Origin: Unio delphinus
Taxonomy: Eukaryota > Mollusca > Bivalvia > Unionida > Unionidae
NCBI GenBank assembly: GCA_029339505.1
Contig: JAQISU010000118.1
Coordinates: 5,879,501-5,943,500 of the forward strand
DNA: 64,000 nucleotides
Direction of reading: 5' to 3'
Position 1 is the first letter of the stretch; each line of letters begins with the position of its first letter. Made by a program: the position numbers and the translations under genes. Positions 21,240 through 30,000 of this stretch are shown here, piece by piece. The notes under the pieces were generated by a model. The model was given only the letters and a program-made list of their open reading frames with translations, did no database searches and had not been told where the DNA came from.

Positions 21240-21929
21240 TTAATAAGGGACCCACTCTTCGAGAATATTGCTTTGGGTGGGACGAAATGGGGGTTGTTTG
21301 GAAACGGTGTTACGTGTCCGATGTGCCACAGGAGTTGACGTCGAGGGTATTGGTGGTGGTAGTGGAGGTAATGAGATAGCTTCTTTGGTCTTCTTTTCTT
21401 TTATCACTTCTGGTTTCCTTTCTTTCTTTTTCACTTCTGTCGAAGAAGGAGTGGCCATCATCTTTTTAACCCAGGTTTTGAATTCTTCTCGTTGGGGAGT
21501 GGGGGAAGGGGTCAACAAGGAAGTGGCAATCTTACTCGGAAGGGGAGTGGTAGTGGGTGTTTGGAAGAGATAATGGAGTTCATCTTCTTCCTTGGGTAAT
21601 GGTGGGGTGACGTCTGTTTTAACTGCTGTAGAGGGTGAGGGTAACGGGTTATTCATTAGAGCCTTCAAATCGGACAAAGTGGGTTGAGCTGTTTGTTCCA
21701 CAGCTTTTCGATGAAAGAGTTGTAGTCGTTTCAAGAGTTGACCGTACTTTTGCGGTTTTTCGGTTTCGGATAAATCGTGACGATGCATTAGGGATTGTAA
21801 TTCGTGTTGTAATTGGGACATCTCGTTCAAATTCGGATTGGGTGGTAAATGAGGGGTACGTTGTTCTTGCCAACGATGGTATTCCATCCATCGTTTGTAA
21901 GGAACCAAAGTCAGTTTTCGTCCTTCCAT
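21240..21929 (-). CDS. Conserved Polinton protein, proline-rich, function unknown
   Basis: Intact, 229 residues from ATG 21929. It begins KLTLVPYKRW and has a helical segment (about residues 35-75: LNEMSQLQHELQSLMHRH, EKPQKYGQLLKRLQLFHRKA). A long proline/threonine/serine- and lysine-rich tail follows, ending NILEEWVPY. The N-terminal 'K..LVP..R......L...L..L....L....K...Y..LL.RL' pattern recurs in proteins encoded next to Polinton integrases. No catalytic motif. It stops 8 bases before the integrase ATG. An AGATAAAAGG box at about 21974-21984 lies 45 bases upstream and overlaps the natural stop of the preceding gene. Confidence 0.65.
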   Translation of the reverse strand: MEGRKLTLVPYKRWMEYHRWQEQRTPHLPPNPNLNEMSQLQHELQSLMHRHDLSETEKPQKYGQLLKRLQLFHRKAVEQTAQPTLSDLKALMNNPLPSPSTAVKTDVTPPLPKEEDELHYLFQTPTTTPLPSKIATSLLTPSPTPQREEFKTWVKKMMATPSSTEVKKKERKPEVIKEKKTKEAISLPPLPPPIPSTSTPVAHRTRNTVSKQPPFRPTQSNILEEWVPY

Positions 21930-21977
21930 GAGCTTTCAAAGGTTATGTCTGAGATGATGGTACTCCATAGTGTCCTT

Positions 21978-22398
21978 TTATCTTCTACCCATTCCTTGTA
22001 TCAAACCTGGCAACACACCAGTCAGCACACTTTGCGCTAATCCTCCCAACAAAGGAGCAAGAATGGGTAAAAATCCTCCACGTTGCACCAACATCTTTTT
22101 CTTTTGACCGACGTATATTTTCTTTTGGACCATTTGAACGAAGAACGTGTCTATGTTTGGCGAAGCATTTTTTCTGGTGTGGAGACAAAGGTATCGTGCC
22201 TTTCAAAACATTCAAACAACATTCGCACACGGTATTGATGACATCTTTGGAGGCCGTTTTAATGATTTGTTTTCGCATGGGTGGTGAGGCTTTGGACAGG
22301 ACGGACAACATGTCTCCGTGTTTGGCTAAACGAGGAGGTAGTCCTTTCCTTTTCTTTCCTTTGTGGGGTGCATAAGAATGTTTTCTGCGAGGTGCCAT
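21978..22398 (-). pseudogene. Basic virion-core-like protein with GG motif (paralogue 1), frameshifted
   Basis: Starts at ATG 22398 with the lysine/arginine-rich MAPRRKHSYAPHKGKKRKG. The core family segment follows (ASPPMRKQIIKTASKDVINT, CECCLNVLKGTIPLS, KHRHVLR). The frame is then lost near 22120: the conserved C-terminal block QRGGFLPILAPLLGG, with a following AQSVLTGVLPGLIQG, reads in the next frame and ends at TAA 21978. In the open frame the tail is unrelated sequence ending at 21985. Proteins with this core and a QRGGFL-type tail are widespread in Polintons and adintoviruses and are compared with adenovirus core proteins. A GATAAAAG box (22451-22460) precedes it. Confidence 0.75.
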
Positions 22399-22468
22399 CT
22401 TTGCTTGTTCGTTCCAGAATTATACTGACGTCAAAGACTTGATACTCACTCTCTTTTATCTTCTTTTT

Positions 22469-22726
22469 CTATTGGCTTCTCAAAAAGGCAGCGGCATGCC
22501 TCGCTAAATCATCAAAACCAGGGCTAAAGATACCAGTTCGGTTATTAGCTGAATTGATTAATTTACTTATTAAAGATCCTCCCCTTTGGTGACTTCTCTT
22601 TTTCTTTTGACGAATGGGTATTTTCTTTTGTGCCCTTTGACGAAGAACGTGTCGATGCTTGGCTAAACGTCCTTTCCTTTTCTTTCCTTTGTGGGGTGAA
22701 TAAGAATGTTTTCTGCGAGGTGCCAT
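22469..22726 (-). CDS. Basic GG-motif protein (paralogue 2, shortened)
   Basis: 85 residues from ATG 22726. The first 19 residues are almost the same as paralogue 1 (MAPRRKHSYSPHKGKKRKG), but the middle core is missing. KHRHVLRQRAQKK is followed directly by SHQRGGSLISKLINSANN and a short tail. It appears derived from paralogue 1 by internal deletion. It keeps the basic DNA-binding-type head and the GG site, which resembles maturation sites in adenovirus-type core proteins (inference). A GATAAAAG box lies at 22791-22800. Confidence 0.7.
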   Translation of the reverse strand: MAPRRKHSYSPHKGKKRKGRLAKHRHVLRQRAQKKIPIRQKKKRSHQRGGSLISKLINSANNRTGIFSPGFDDLARHAAAFLRSQ

Positions 22727-22801
22727 CTTTGCCTGTTCGTTTCACAAGATCACTAGTGGCAATGACTTGGAACACACACCCTTTTATCTTGTTTTGGGGA
22801 A

Positions 22802-23023
22802 CTACCGCTTCGTCAAAAAGGAAACAATGTGTTTCCCAAAATTGTCAAAGGATCCTCCTTTTTGGTGACTCTTCGTTTTCTTTAAAGGACTACGCCTTTG
22901 GATGGAAGAACGTCGATGTTTGGTTTTTAAGCTTTTGGTGGGATGACAAAATTGTCTTTTTCCTTTTCCTTTTTGGGTAGCAGAACGTCGAGGGCAGTAG
23001 TGTGTACGTTTTTGAGGAGGCAT
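22802..23023 (-). CDS. Basic GG-motif protein (paralogue 3, shortened)
   Basis: 73 residues from ATG 23023 (the upstream frame is open but the TATA box and ATG favour this start). Very basic (RSATQKGKGKRQ, KTKHRRSSIQRRSPLKKTK), then SHQKGGSFDNFGKHIVSFLT. It has the same plan as paralogue 2: basic head, Q(R/K)GGS, short amphipathic tail. A GTATAAAAAT box is at 23081-23090, about 60 bases upstream. Likely a DNA-condensing virion peptide by analogy with adenovirus mu; unproven. Confidence 0.65.
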   Translation of the reverse strand: MPPQKRTHYCPRRSATQKGKGKRQFCHPTKSLKTKHRRSSIQRRSPLKKTKSHQKGGSFDNFGKHIVSFLTKR

Positions 23024-23084
23024 TCTTGAGTGTTCAGCAGTGGTACAGAAAATATTGATCTTTGTTGTGATCCTCAAGTCATTT

Positions 23085-23450
23085 TTATACTGGAATGCGA
23101 CGCCACTGATTATCTTTGCGTCGTATCAACTTCATGGCAGGTAACACACGTCGTGAAGGAGTTCGTAACGGATTCAATCGGGACAGTTCTTGTTTGGAAA
23201 AATCTAGTAAACTCTTTAACATACCAGATCTTTCTTGGACTTTGACTTTAGGGGCAGGTACTTTGTGAGCAGCTGCTACTGCCGCTAATGTGGACGAGGG
23301 TGTCACCGGTGGAGGAGACGTTTTGGGAGACGTAGATTTCCAATGTTTCATCAAATTAGGAAAAACGTGTGTCAAATTGGCTTTGGCTGGCATCACCCGC
23401 AACGGAGAAGTGGAAACCCCTGAGGCTACTGGCAACGTAGTCCCTACCAA
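23085..23450 (-). CDS. Polinton small proline/alanine-rich protein, unknown
   Basis: The open frame runs to 23085 and extends up to about 23483 without a stop, but no ATG is seen before an internal one at MPAKANL (about 23390). It contains VRKDLQGRLVGTTLP (upstream part), a TSPPPVTPSSTLAAVAAAHK linker, and a conserved-looking C-terminal region (LSRLNPLRTPSRRVLPAMK) ending in NQWRRIPV. The original start codon has probably been lost or lies in another frame. Its position within the cluster of small basic genes suggests a virion role; I do not recognise the family firmly. Confidence 0.5.
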   Translation of the reverse strand: MVGTTLPVASGVSTSPLRVMPAKANLTHVFPNLMKHWKSTSPKTSPPPVTPSSTLAAVAAAHKVPAPKVKVQERSGMLKSLLDFSKQELSRLNPLRTPSRRVLPAMKLIRRKDNQWRRIPV

Positions 23451-23498
23451 ACGTCCTTGTAGATCTTTTCTTACAGGTTGTGGTTGACGAAGGTAAGG

Positions 23499-24014
23499 TT
23501 ACGTCCTGGCTGAAGTGCCTCTTTTGCGAGGGACCGCTTTTTTCTGTGGACTTTTCTTTTTCTGTGCTTTGGTCTTGGTACTCTTGTTCTTTTTCTTTGG
23601 GGTTCGTTTGGCTTTTTTGTTCTTGGGGTGAACTTTGGGAGCATTGGGATCCCATTTTAAAAGGGAACGAATGATGACACCTCCTAGAGAACCGCTACCT
23701 CCAGTTTTCAATATGATTTGCTTTTTGAGTTGAGTGTCGATGCGAGGATCGGCCAGTTGCGTCAAGGCTACTTTGTTTCTGTCAAAAAATTGCTTGGTTT
23801 GATGTGGAATGTGAATGATGCCTTGCAGTATTTGACGTGCTGTCACCGTAAACCATCGTAAGACTTCTTTGAGACTGGCATCTAAGACGTGAGCACGTCT
23901 TTGTGGATTTTTTTCGCGACTGATGCCGTACAAGGCACGAATCAATTTGATGGGAAGATGAGACTGAAGGGATGTGATGTTGACGATGTATGAGACAAGG
24001 TTAAAGTAACCCAA
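23499..24014 (-). CDS. Polinton core-like protein with lysine-rich tail (paralogue 4)
   Basis: About 165-171 residues. The segment LPIKLIRALYGISREKNPQ, then RRAHVLDASLKEVLRW, ARQILQGIIHIPHQTKQFF and KKQIILKTGGSGSLGGVI has the same helical layout as paralogue 1 (arginine pair, A..K..I, N/I-L-(K/Q)-G-x-I, lysine, then GG tail). I read it as the longest member of that family, with an added lysine/proline-rich C-terminus. No ATG is present at the expected start: the frame opens at a TTG (24014) that abuts a CTATAAAAACC box (about 24016-24025). The start may therefore be mutated. Confidence 0.6.
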   Translation of the reverse strand: MGYFNLVSYIVNITSLQSHLPIKLIRALYGISREKNPQRRAHVLDASLKEVLRWFTVTARQILQGIIHIPHQTKQFFDRNKVALTQLADPRIDTQLKKQIILKTGGSGSLGGVIIRSLLKWDPNAPKVHPKNKKAKRTPKKKNKSTKTKAQKKKSPQKKAVPRKRGTSART

Positions 24015-24046
24015 GGTTTTTATAGATTTTTTAGTGCTTCATATGG

Positions 24047-24778
24047 TTATGTTGACGACGAGGACGTGTACACGACAGGTCCTCCGTCTTGACACCAGTC
24101 GTGAAACAAATTGGTACGAAATCGCAAATAATCAGGGGTAGTGGGTTTTAAATCCACGAGTAAATAAGCGTGTGTCGTGTAAGTGGCATCTTCGTACGCA
24201 TGAGTCAGCCAAGGTGTTCCTAACTGTTTGGCTAAGACTTGCACTTGTGATTTATCTCGAGGACTTTTAAACAAGACCACATAATGAGCATTGAGACTAA
24301 TGGTACGATGGGCTTTACTTTGTTGAAATAAATTTTGTGTAATGTAAATGACACTGACATTACGATGATGCCCTTTACGTGTAAACCACAGTTTAATTTC
24401 TTCTTCGTCTTCTCCTAACATGTCGTCAAAAATAACCCAATGAGTTTGACTAGGGTCAGACACGATCCCCTCGTCTTCTTTGGGAATGCCTTCCACAAAC
24501 ACAATGGAATCACCTTGACTTTCTTGCAAGAGACTGTATGACGATTGCCACTCTTTGTAACACCACACGATACGTTGAGATGGACGATCGATCAAATGAT
24601 GTTTATGTTCGATCAAACGTTTGACAAATTCGGTTTTGCCTGAACCGCTCGGTCCAGCAATTAACATGTTAAAAGGATGACGAAGATACAAGGCTTTCCA
24701 ACTAGCATGATCTAAGTGTTCGTCAATGACTTTGAATGTGGAGGAGGAAGGAGGAGTAGAAATAGCAGAGTGAGCCAT
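24047..24778 (-). CDS. Polinton packaging ATPase (FtsK/HerA-A32 type)
   Basis: Intact, 243 residues from ATG 24778. The frame extends 14 codons further to a TTG, but the GTATAAAAACC box at 24830-24840 places the transcript start close to this ATG. Walker A is GPSGSGKT (about residues 41-48) and Walker B is HWVIFDDM (about 112-119). The downstream SVIYITQNLFQQ is the sensor region typical of poxvirus A32-like genome-packaging ATPases in Polintons. It would pump the element's DNA into a capsid. The gene is whole, while capsid and integrase genes here are broken. Confidence 0.9.
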   Translation of the reverse strand: MAHSAISTPPSSSTFKVIDEHLDHASWKALYLRHPFNMLIAGPSGSGKTEFVKRLIEHKHHLIDRPSQRIVWCYKEWQSSYSLLQESQGDSIVFVEGIPKEDEGIVSDPSQTHWVIFDDMLGEDEEEIKLWFTRKGHHRNVSVIYITQNLFQQSKAHRTISLNAHYVVLFKSPRDKSQVQVLAKQLGTPWLTHAYEDATYTTHAYLLVDLKPTTPDYLRFRTNLFHDWCQDGGPVVYTSSSST

Positions 24779-24984
24779 AGTCGTGTAGGGTATGACAGTA
24801 TTGTCACAAAAAACAGACAAGACAAGAGGTTTTTATACTTTTTTCAAGACACGTTTATTTCAAGACATGTTTAAATTCGAACAACACGAAGAACAAAAAT
24901 ACATAATAACCAAATGGATAAATACAGGAAAAAAAAACACAGGGAAGCGATGAAAGTGGCGTATAAACAAGGCACTGTACAAAA

Positions 24985-25239
24985 TTATTTGGGTAACGAA
25001 CGTCTCCTAGAGGTAGTGCGTAATGTTCTTATAGTCTCCTCTACATGAGGTATAGTCACATAGGTGTCTTCTCGAAAGGGTCTTTGTGGGGAAATGTCCA
25101 TGACAGTTCTGTCTTGAACAGAGGAATTGTCCTGGGTGTCAGATTCTTTTTCTTCTTCTTCTGCTACTGTCACTAACACAGGTTTAAAAGTGACTTTTTT
25201 CACTCGACGATGAATTTTACGAACACAACGCTTGAGCAT
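24985..25239 (-). CDS. Small basic/acidic protein, unknown
   Basis: 84 residues from ATG 25239 (MLKRCVRKIHRRVKKVTFKP), overlapping the 3' end of the upstream broken gene by 23 bases. A basic N-terminus is followed by an acidic EEEEKES stretch and an arginine-rich end (TTSRRRSLPK). No family recognised. The 145-base stretch down to the ATPase promoter is AT-rich and non-coding. Confidence 0.5.
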   Translation of the reverse strand: MLKRCVRKIHRRVKKVTFKPVLVTVAEEEEKESDTQDNSSVQDRTVMDISPQRPFREDTYVTIPHVEETIRTLRTTSRRRSLPK

Positions 25240-25688
25240 AATGGGATGTTTCGTTTGTCCAAGCCTCAAAATCCCAACTTTTCCAGTCACGTACATCTGT
25301 CCAATGAGGGTGTAAATCACAAGCTACACACACATCTTCGTACACTGCTTCCGTACGTAAAAGTTGCCGAATCTTTTTTTCCTGTAGAGGTCGAGACGTA
25401 TCCAGATGAAAGCGTAAGGCTTTGAACAGAATGAGTCTCTCGTGAACATTTAAAGGTGTCACCATACTGTCTTTTTTTTGGTAGATAGTGTTCGTAAAGT
25501 ACCCACAAAGAATCGGCAGGTAAACGAAATCCCAGAAAGCAAGTCACTAAAACACACACTACACGGCGACCCCAATGCATAGGGTACAGTTCTTGCAATA
25601 AGTGTTCGTAATCTTTCACCGTGTGAATCTTCTCATTGTTATCCTTCCACGGAATCTGTTGGATCACCAGTGATAAAGGTTGTGGCAT
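25217..25688 (-). pseudogene. Unknown Polinton protein, frameshifted
   Basis: Opens at ATG 25688 (MPQPLSLVIQQIPWK), preceded by an ATATAAAAGAG box at about 25699-25709. The frame runs to about 25475, where an eight-T run (25471-25478) marks the likely indel. A continuous frame then reads NVHERLILFKALRFHL...CDLHPHWTDVRDWKSWDF and ends at 25217. The two parts together make one protein of roughly 155 residues. I do not recognise the family and no catalytic motif is visible. Confidence 0.55.
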
Positions 25689-25725
25689 GGCCGTTCTCTT
25701 TTATATTTCTTTAGGTCGAAGATCA

Positions 25726-26100
25726 TCAGTGTATATTCTGCACAGAATCAAATCTCCTCCAAAAGCGAAAGTGATTAATATAACCTGTAATTTCGTCACG
25801 CTGCCATTCAGGGTAACGGTTAAGAAGGATCAAAACATCTTCAGATGTAAACGTACTAGACGTAAATTGGAAACAGAGCAAAAAAACACCCTTGATCCAG
25901 AGAAATCTAATACGTTGGTTAATTTTTGTCACTTTCCTCTTGTGAATTTCACGACACAAACGTTCTACAGTCACCCATTGAGATTTTTCTTTCGCAAGGC
26001 TTTGCCAAACGTCTTTGTAGATCTTCTCTTGCAATTCGTGGGGCAATCCTTGAATATTATGTTTTATATTATATACTGGTTTAGGTTTGTTCAACGACAT
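25726..26100 (-). CDS. Unknown protein, tandem-duplicated (copy 1)
   Basis: 124 residues from ATG 26100: MSLNKPKPVYNIKHNIQGLP, then HELQEKIYKDVWQSLAKEKS, QWVTVERLCREIHKRKV and a C-terminal TSEDVLILLNRYPEWQRDEI. The LPHELQEKIY stretch looks like the start of an F-box (LPxEL..KI), but this is too short to assign. Nearly the same gene lies immediately upstream (26125-26394). Downstream is the promoter of the broken 25688 gene. Confidence 0.6.
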   Translation of the reverse strand: MSLNKPKPVYNIKHNIQGLPHELQEKIYKDVWQSLAKEKSQWVTVERLCREIHKRKVTKINQRIRFLWIKGVFLLCFQFTSSTFTSEDVLILLNRYPEWQRDEITGYINHFRFWRRFDSVQNIH

Positions 26101-26124
26101 GGAGCAGTAGTGTCACTTGTCCCA

Positions 26125-26394
26125 CTACCAATTAATGTGACGGTGAAAAAGGATCAAAACATCTTCAGGTGTAAACGTACTAAAATAAAAACAGAGAAAT
26201 CTAATACATTCGTTAATTTTTGTCACTTTCCTCTTGTGAATTTCACGACACAAAAGTTCTACAGTCACCCATTGAGATTTTTCTTTCGCAAGGCTTTGCC
26301 AAACGTCTTTGTAGATCTTCTCTTGCCATTCGTGGGGTAATCCTTGAATATTATGTTTTATATTATATACTGGTCTAGGTTTGTTCAACGACAT
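26125..26394 (-). CDS. Unknown protein, tandem-duplicated (copy 2, shorter)
   Basis: 89 residues from ATG 26394, nearly identical to copy 1 over the first 65 residues. The middle is shorter and the protein ends at TPEDVLILFHRHINW. The flanking GACATGGAGCAGTAGTGTCACTT occurs in front of both copies, so the duplicated unit is about 294 bp and includes the leader. Recent tandem duplication inside the Polinton. Confidence 0.6.
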   Translation of the reverse strand: MSLNKPRPVYNIKHNIQGLPHEWQEKIYKDVWQSLAKEKSQWVTVELLCREIHKRKVTKINECIRFLCFYFSTFTPEDVLILFHRHINW

Positions 26395-26412
26395 GGAGCA
26401 GTAGTGTCACTT

Positions 26413-26955
26413 CTAATCACTAGGTCCTACTAAAGGTAGGTATTGACAATTCGGAGACCATCGAGCATGTTCCAGGTACGCGGAATCTTTATGTTCCCAC
26501 TCGTAAATGGACACACCACAACTGAAACACTTGACTTTATCCTCTTCGCCTAAGTAGAAAAATCCGGCTCTGGCTAATTCTTCAGGAGTTGGTCCAGGCA
26601 GATATTTTGGCCATTTATCTTTGAAGGTTTGGAATCGACTTTTAAAGTGACAGTATTCAGGCAAACTTGTCGGGAACGAATATTCGACTCTCCTCACTTC
26701 AGGTTTATGTAGGTACGGTGAAATTCCTAGGAGTCCACGATAACGTGTAGCACCGCTTTCACATCCCCAAGGTTTGACACGTGCAGCATCACTTTCCAGG
26801 GTAGATATAGGGGTAGTAGTCATAGCAAAGTTCCCACGATATCCTGCTGAATCGCTAAGGTCACAGCGCCTGGCATCACTACAATCGCAATGTTTAGCAT
26901 CGCACTCCACTTGAGAATTCCCAAATTTGAATGATGTCTGTTTAAATGGATTCAT
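26413..26955 (-). CDS. BIR-domain protein (inhibitor-of-apoptosis type)
   Basis: Intact, 180 residues from ATG 26955, with an ATATAAAAAGG box at about 27010-27021. The C-terminal half is a baculoviral IAP repeat: FKSRFQTFKDKWPKYL, LARAGFFYLGEEDKVKCFSC, and the zinc signature C-x2-C-x16-H-x6-C (CFSC, EH, NC), all residues present. The N-terminal half is cysteine/aspartate-rich (CDAKHCDCSDARRCDLSD) and unfamiliar. There is no RING domain. BIR proteins bind caspases or other apoptosis regulators; baculoviruses and molluscan herpesviruses carry them. Here it would keep the host cell alive during element replication (inference). It sits between PolB and the duplicated small genes. Confidence 0.9.
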   Translation of the reverse strand: MNPFKQTSFKFGNSQVECDAKHCDCSDARRCDLSDSAGYRGNFAMTTTPISTLESDAARVKPWGCESGATRYRGLLGISPYLHKPEVRRVEYSFPTSLPEYCHFKSRFQTFKDKWPKYLPGPTPEELARAGFFYLGEEDKVKCFSCGVSIYEWEHKDSAYLEHARWSPNCQYLPLVGPSD

Positions 26956-27077
26956 CTTCTTTTCGCTTGGTCAGTGTAGTGGTAAATGAACTATTGGTCT
27001 TGGACGATGTCCCTTTTTATATGCTGCCCAATTTCAACGTGACCGTACGGTAGAGTGAAGTGATTGGGAAGTCGTAC

Positions 27078-30000
27078 TCATTTTTGGTACACAATTTGAT
27101 AGACTTTTTCCAAAGGTCGGCTAACGATTTGATGTGTGGGTAAACGGACAATCTTGTGCGGTTCGTGGGTGGTTACTTGAAATGTTTCATCCTGTCCAGA
27201 CTGTAAGGCTTCTTGAAGTACGTCAAAGTTCACTACACGACTGGTGCGATAATTGAGAGTCAATCCTTTCACTTTACATTCGGTGTGCATTTCTCCTTGG
27301 GGGTCACGGTATTCGTAGCAGTAATTTTTAGGACCGCCACTTGCAAAACATAGAATCTTGTTGTCGGGATGTTCATCGGTCCAGGCTACTAAACGATCTT
27401 CTTCGATGACAGGGTTACACTGGTCCGGCAGGTGAATGTAGATGCAACTGTCCGTGTCAAAATACAACACACGATCTCCTAACAGTTCTAACACTTCGTA
27501 CAATTTTAAGCGAGCGTGGGCTGTCACGTAAGCCGCAATGATGACATTTCCAAATTTGTCGGCTTCTATAAAGTCTAGTTCTTCTTCGTAATTGACTAAG
27601 ATCAAGTCCTCACGAATGACGTCCACGTGTTTCATGACTTTGGTTTGGTCGTGAATCATCTGGAAGTAGCGAGAAGGTTCAGACAAATACTCCGTCTTGG
27701 GTAAAGACGGTCGTTGTGCCATTTTACCCCACAAGCAATTGAGCATCACTTTGGCAAACGATCGCCTTCCTTCGTTTTTCTCGATGTGGTCTAAAGTGAT
27801 ACCTTCCTGCTCCCGATATTTTTCTTTGAATATCTTTTGGTCTTCGAAAGTGTGACACCAGGAAGGATAGCCACTAGCTTCCTGTTTTAGTTTTAAAAAG
27901 GCATCCACGTAGTCTGCAAAAATACCTTTCTGTGTCTCGTTGCCCTTGCGGTATTGTTGTGTCTTGGGAAAGTGGTAAATTTCGTACACTTCTAACAGTC
28001 GGTATCCCAGGTCCAGAGCTTTAAACAATTCCACACTCACCCACGTTCCTGTGAAGGCACGTTCTTCCTGACTGTGCTGACAAGGTTGGTCTTGGTTGCA
28101 CATTTCAGCACAAGTGCGACACAAAGGAAACATCAGTTTTCCTTGGCAATGGTGAGGTAAAACGGGATGGTACAAGTCTGTGGGAGGTAAGACTTTGCAC
28201 TTGATTAATCCTTCGTACTGCCGAATGTGGCCCAGGTCAATGTGTTCTGTCATTAATTCTGGATGCCCTACGGGAAAGTGACAATATTTGCACACGTAAG
28301 GATACAACGAACACACGTCCAAGTATTTGATTTCTTCTCCCTTCTCCTCGTCCGCTTGGTACAGCAAACAGGTGGCATTCGTCCGTCCTCCGTACAAACT
28401 ATCCCGAGGGTTCAATGGGTCCATCAGCTTGTAACTTTCTACGATGTGTTTAAACTCGGGATCGGTTTTCAAACGCTGATCGTACTCGTGTTCCCACATT
28501 TCCACTACCTGGTATCCTTGCTGTTCTAACTTCAAACGGCGCTGACACGTGAACTGGTACAAATCTTCGATAGTCCGTTGTAAAAACTGATTTTTGGTGT
28601 TACGCTGAGGGTAACATAGGGGACATCCGTGAAATAAGCATCCGTTAAACTCGTACACGATTGAGAGTTTTCTAAGTCCCACCCATCCACTGAATACGTT
28701 CCAATGGTCTTTTCGCCTCCTCCGTTGCGGGCGTGTTAGATCCATTTGTCTTCCTTGTCGCACAAATAATGGAGCCAGCGTAAGGCTTTGACCGAGTATT
28801 GACGTTTGACAAAATTTGTAGTTTGAGGACTGATGACTGCTAGAGTATTTTCGGGCATAAAGCGTTTTCGGTACACTAAAGAACACACTTTGGCAATGGT
28901 ACAAGCTTCTTTCAAAGGATCGATCCCTCCGTACTCCATGAACAATTCTCGAAATTTTCCACAGCAGCGTCGTAAAATGTCCACGTCAGATCGACAGTAC
29001 TTTAACATTTCTTCTTGAAAGTCAAAGGGGTACGAGGCGTGAGCCTGGTACCAAGCATGGAAAGCTTCTCGTTGTTCGGTGCGCATGTTATCGGGGTCGT
29101 AGTCATCAGCCTCAGGCAAATGGGGTAGAACGGCATGTTGATTGGCTTCGGTATTGAAAAAGTGTGGAAAATAACCTTTGGCCATTTCTGTCATTCCAAA
29201 CGTTTTAGGCATGCGACTCAATGGCATGGCCAAGTAACACATTGAATCTTTAAACTGCACTTGTCCAACTTACATAGAAATGATTTTGGCTCCGTTTAAA
29301 GTCACTTGAGGACGTTCGGTACTTTGTTCCGCATAGTATCTAAGCAGAAATTGCCCATCGTATCCCGAGAAATTGTGAGCCATGACCGTGGCATGGCGAT
29401 GACAATCTCCGTAACGTTCGATGTCTTCTGGACTCCACGTCTCGTCGATGGGGTTTAGGATCAATTGAGCAAAATTGACCAAGGTGTTTGACCCTCGAAA
29501 TATTTTTTCACGTCCTCCAGGAATTTTGTTGCAGTGAGGGCAATGACTAAAGAGACACGCAGAAATTAGGAATATGAATACCGGTCTCTTGCATGCATTC
29601 GAAATCAAAAAAGATAAAATTTCCTTTCTTCTGGGTATCTTCTGGTCGGGGTTGGTATTTTTGAATGAAGCATTCGTGTTCCAAATCCACGATTTGGCGA
29701 CAAATGTGACATCGTTTCTTACCTCGACAAACGTGAAGCTTGGTACTATTGGTACGTATGCTTTGTCCACAAGTAGGGCACAATCTCAGAAGCTGACAAG
29801 CATTTCTCTGCTGTGAACCTTGCATCTTCAAATGTTGTTGGTAACAGGTAGGACTGACAAAAGTGCGCTGACACACAGGGCAATGCACTCTTTCTTTTCC
29901 TTTGTCCAGACAAGGTTTAGAGGCCAAACATCCCTCACATTTTGATCCACAATGTTTGTGTTGTTCTCGATTGTTATAACCATAGTCACATTTTTCACAG

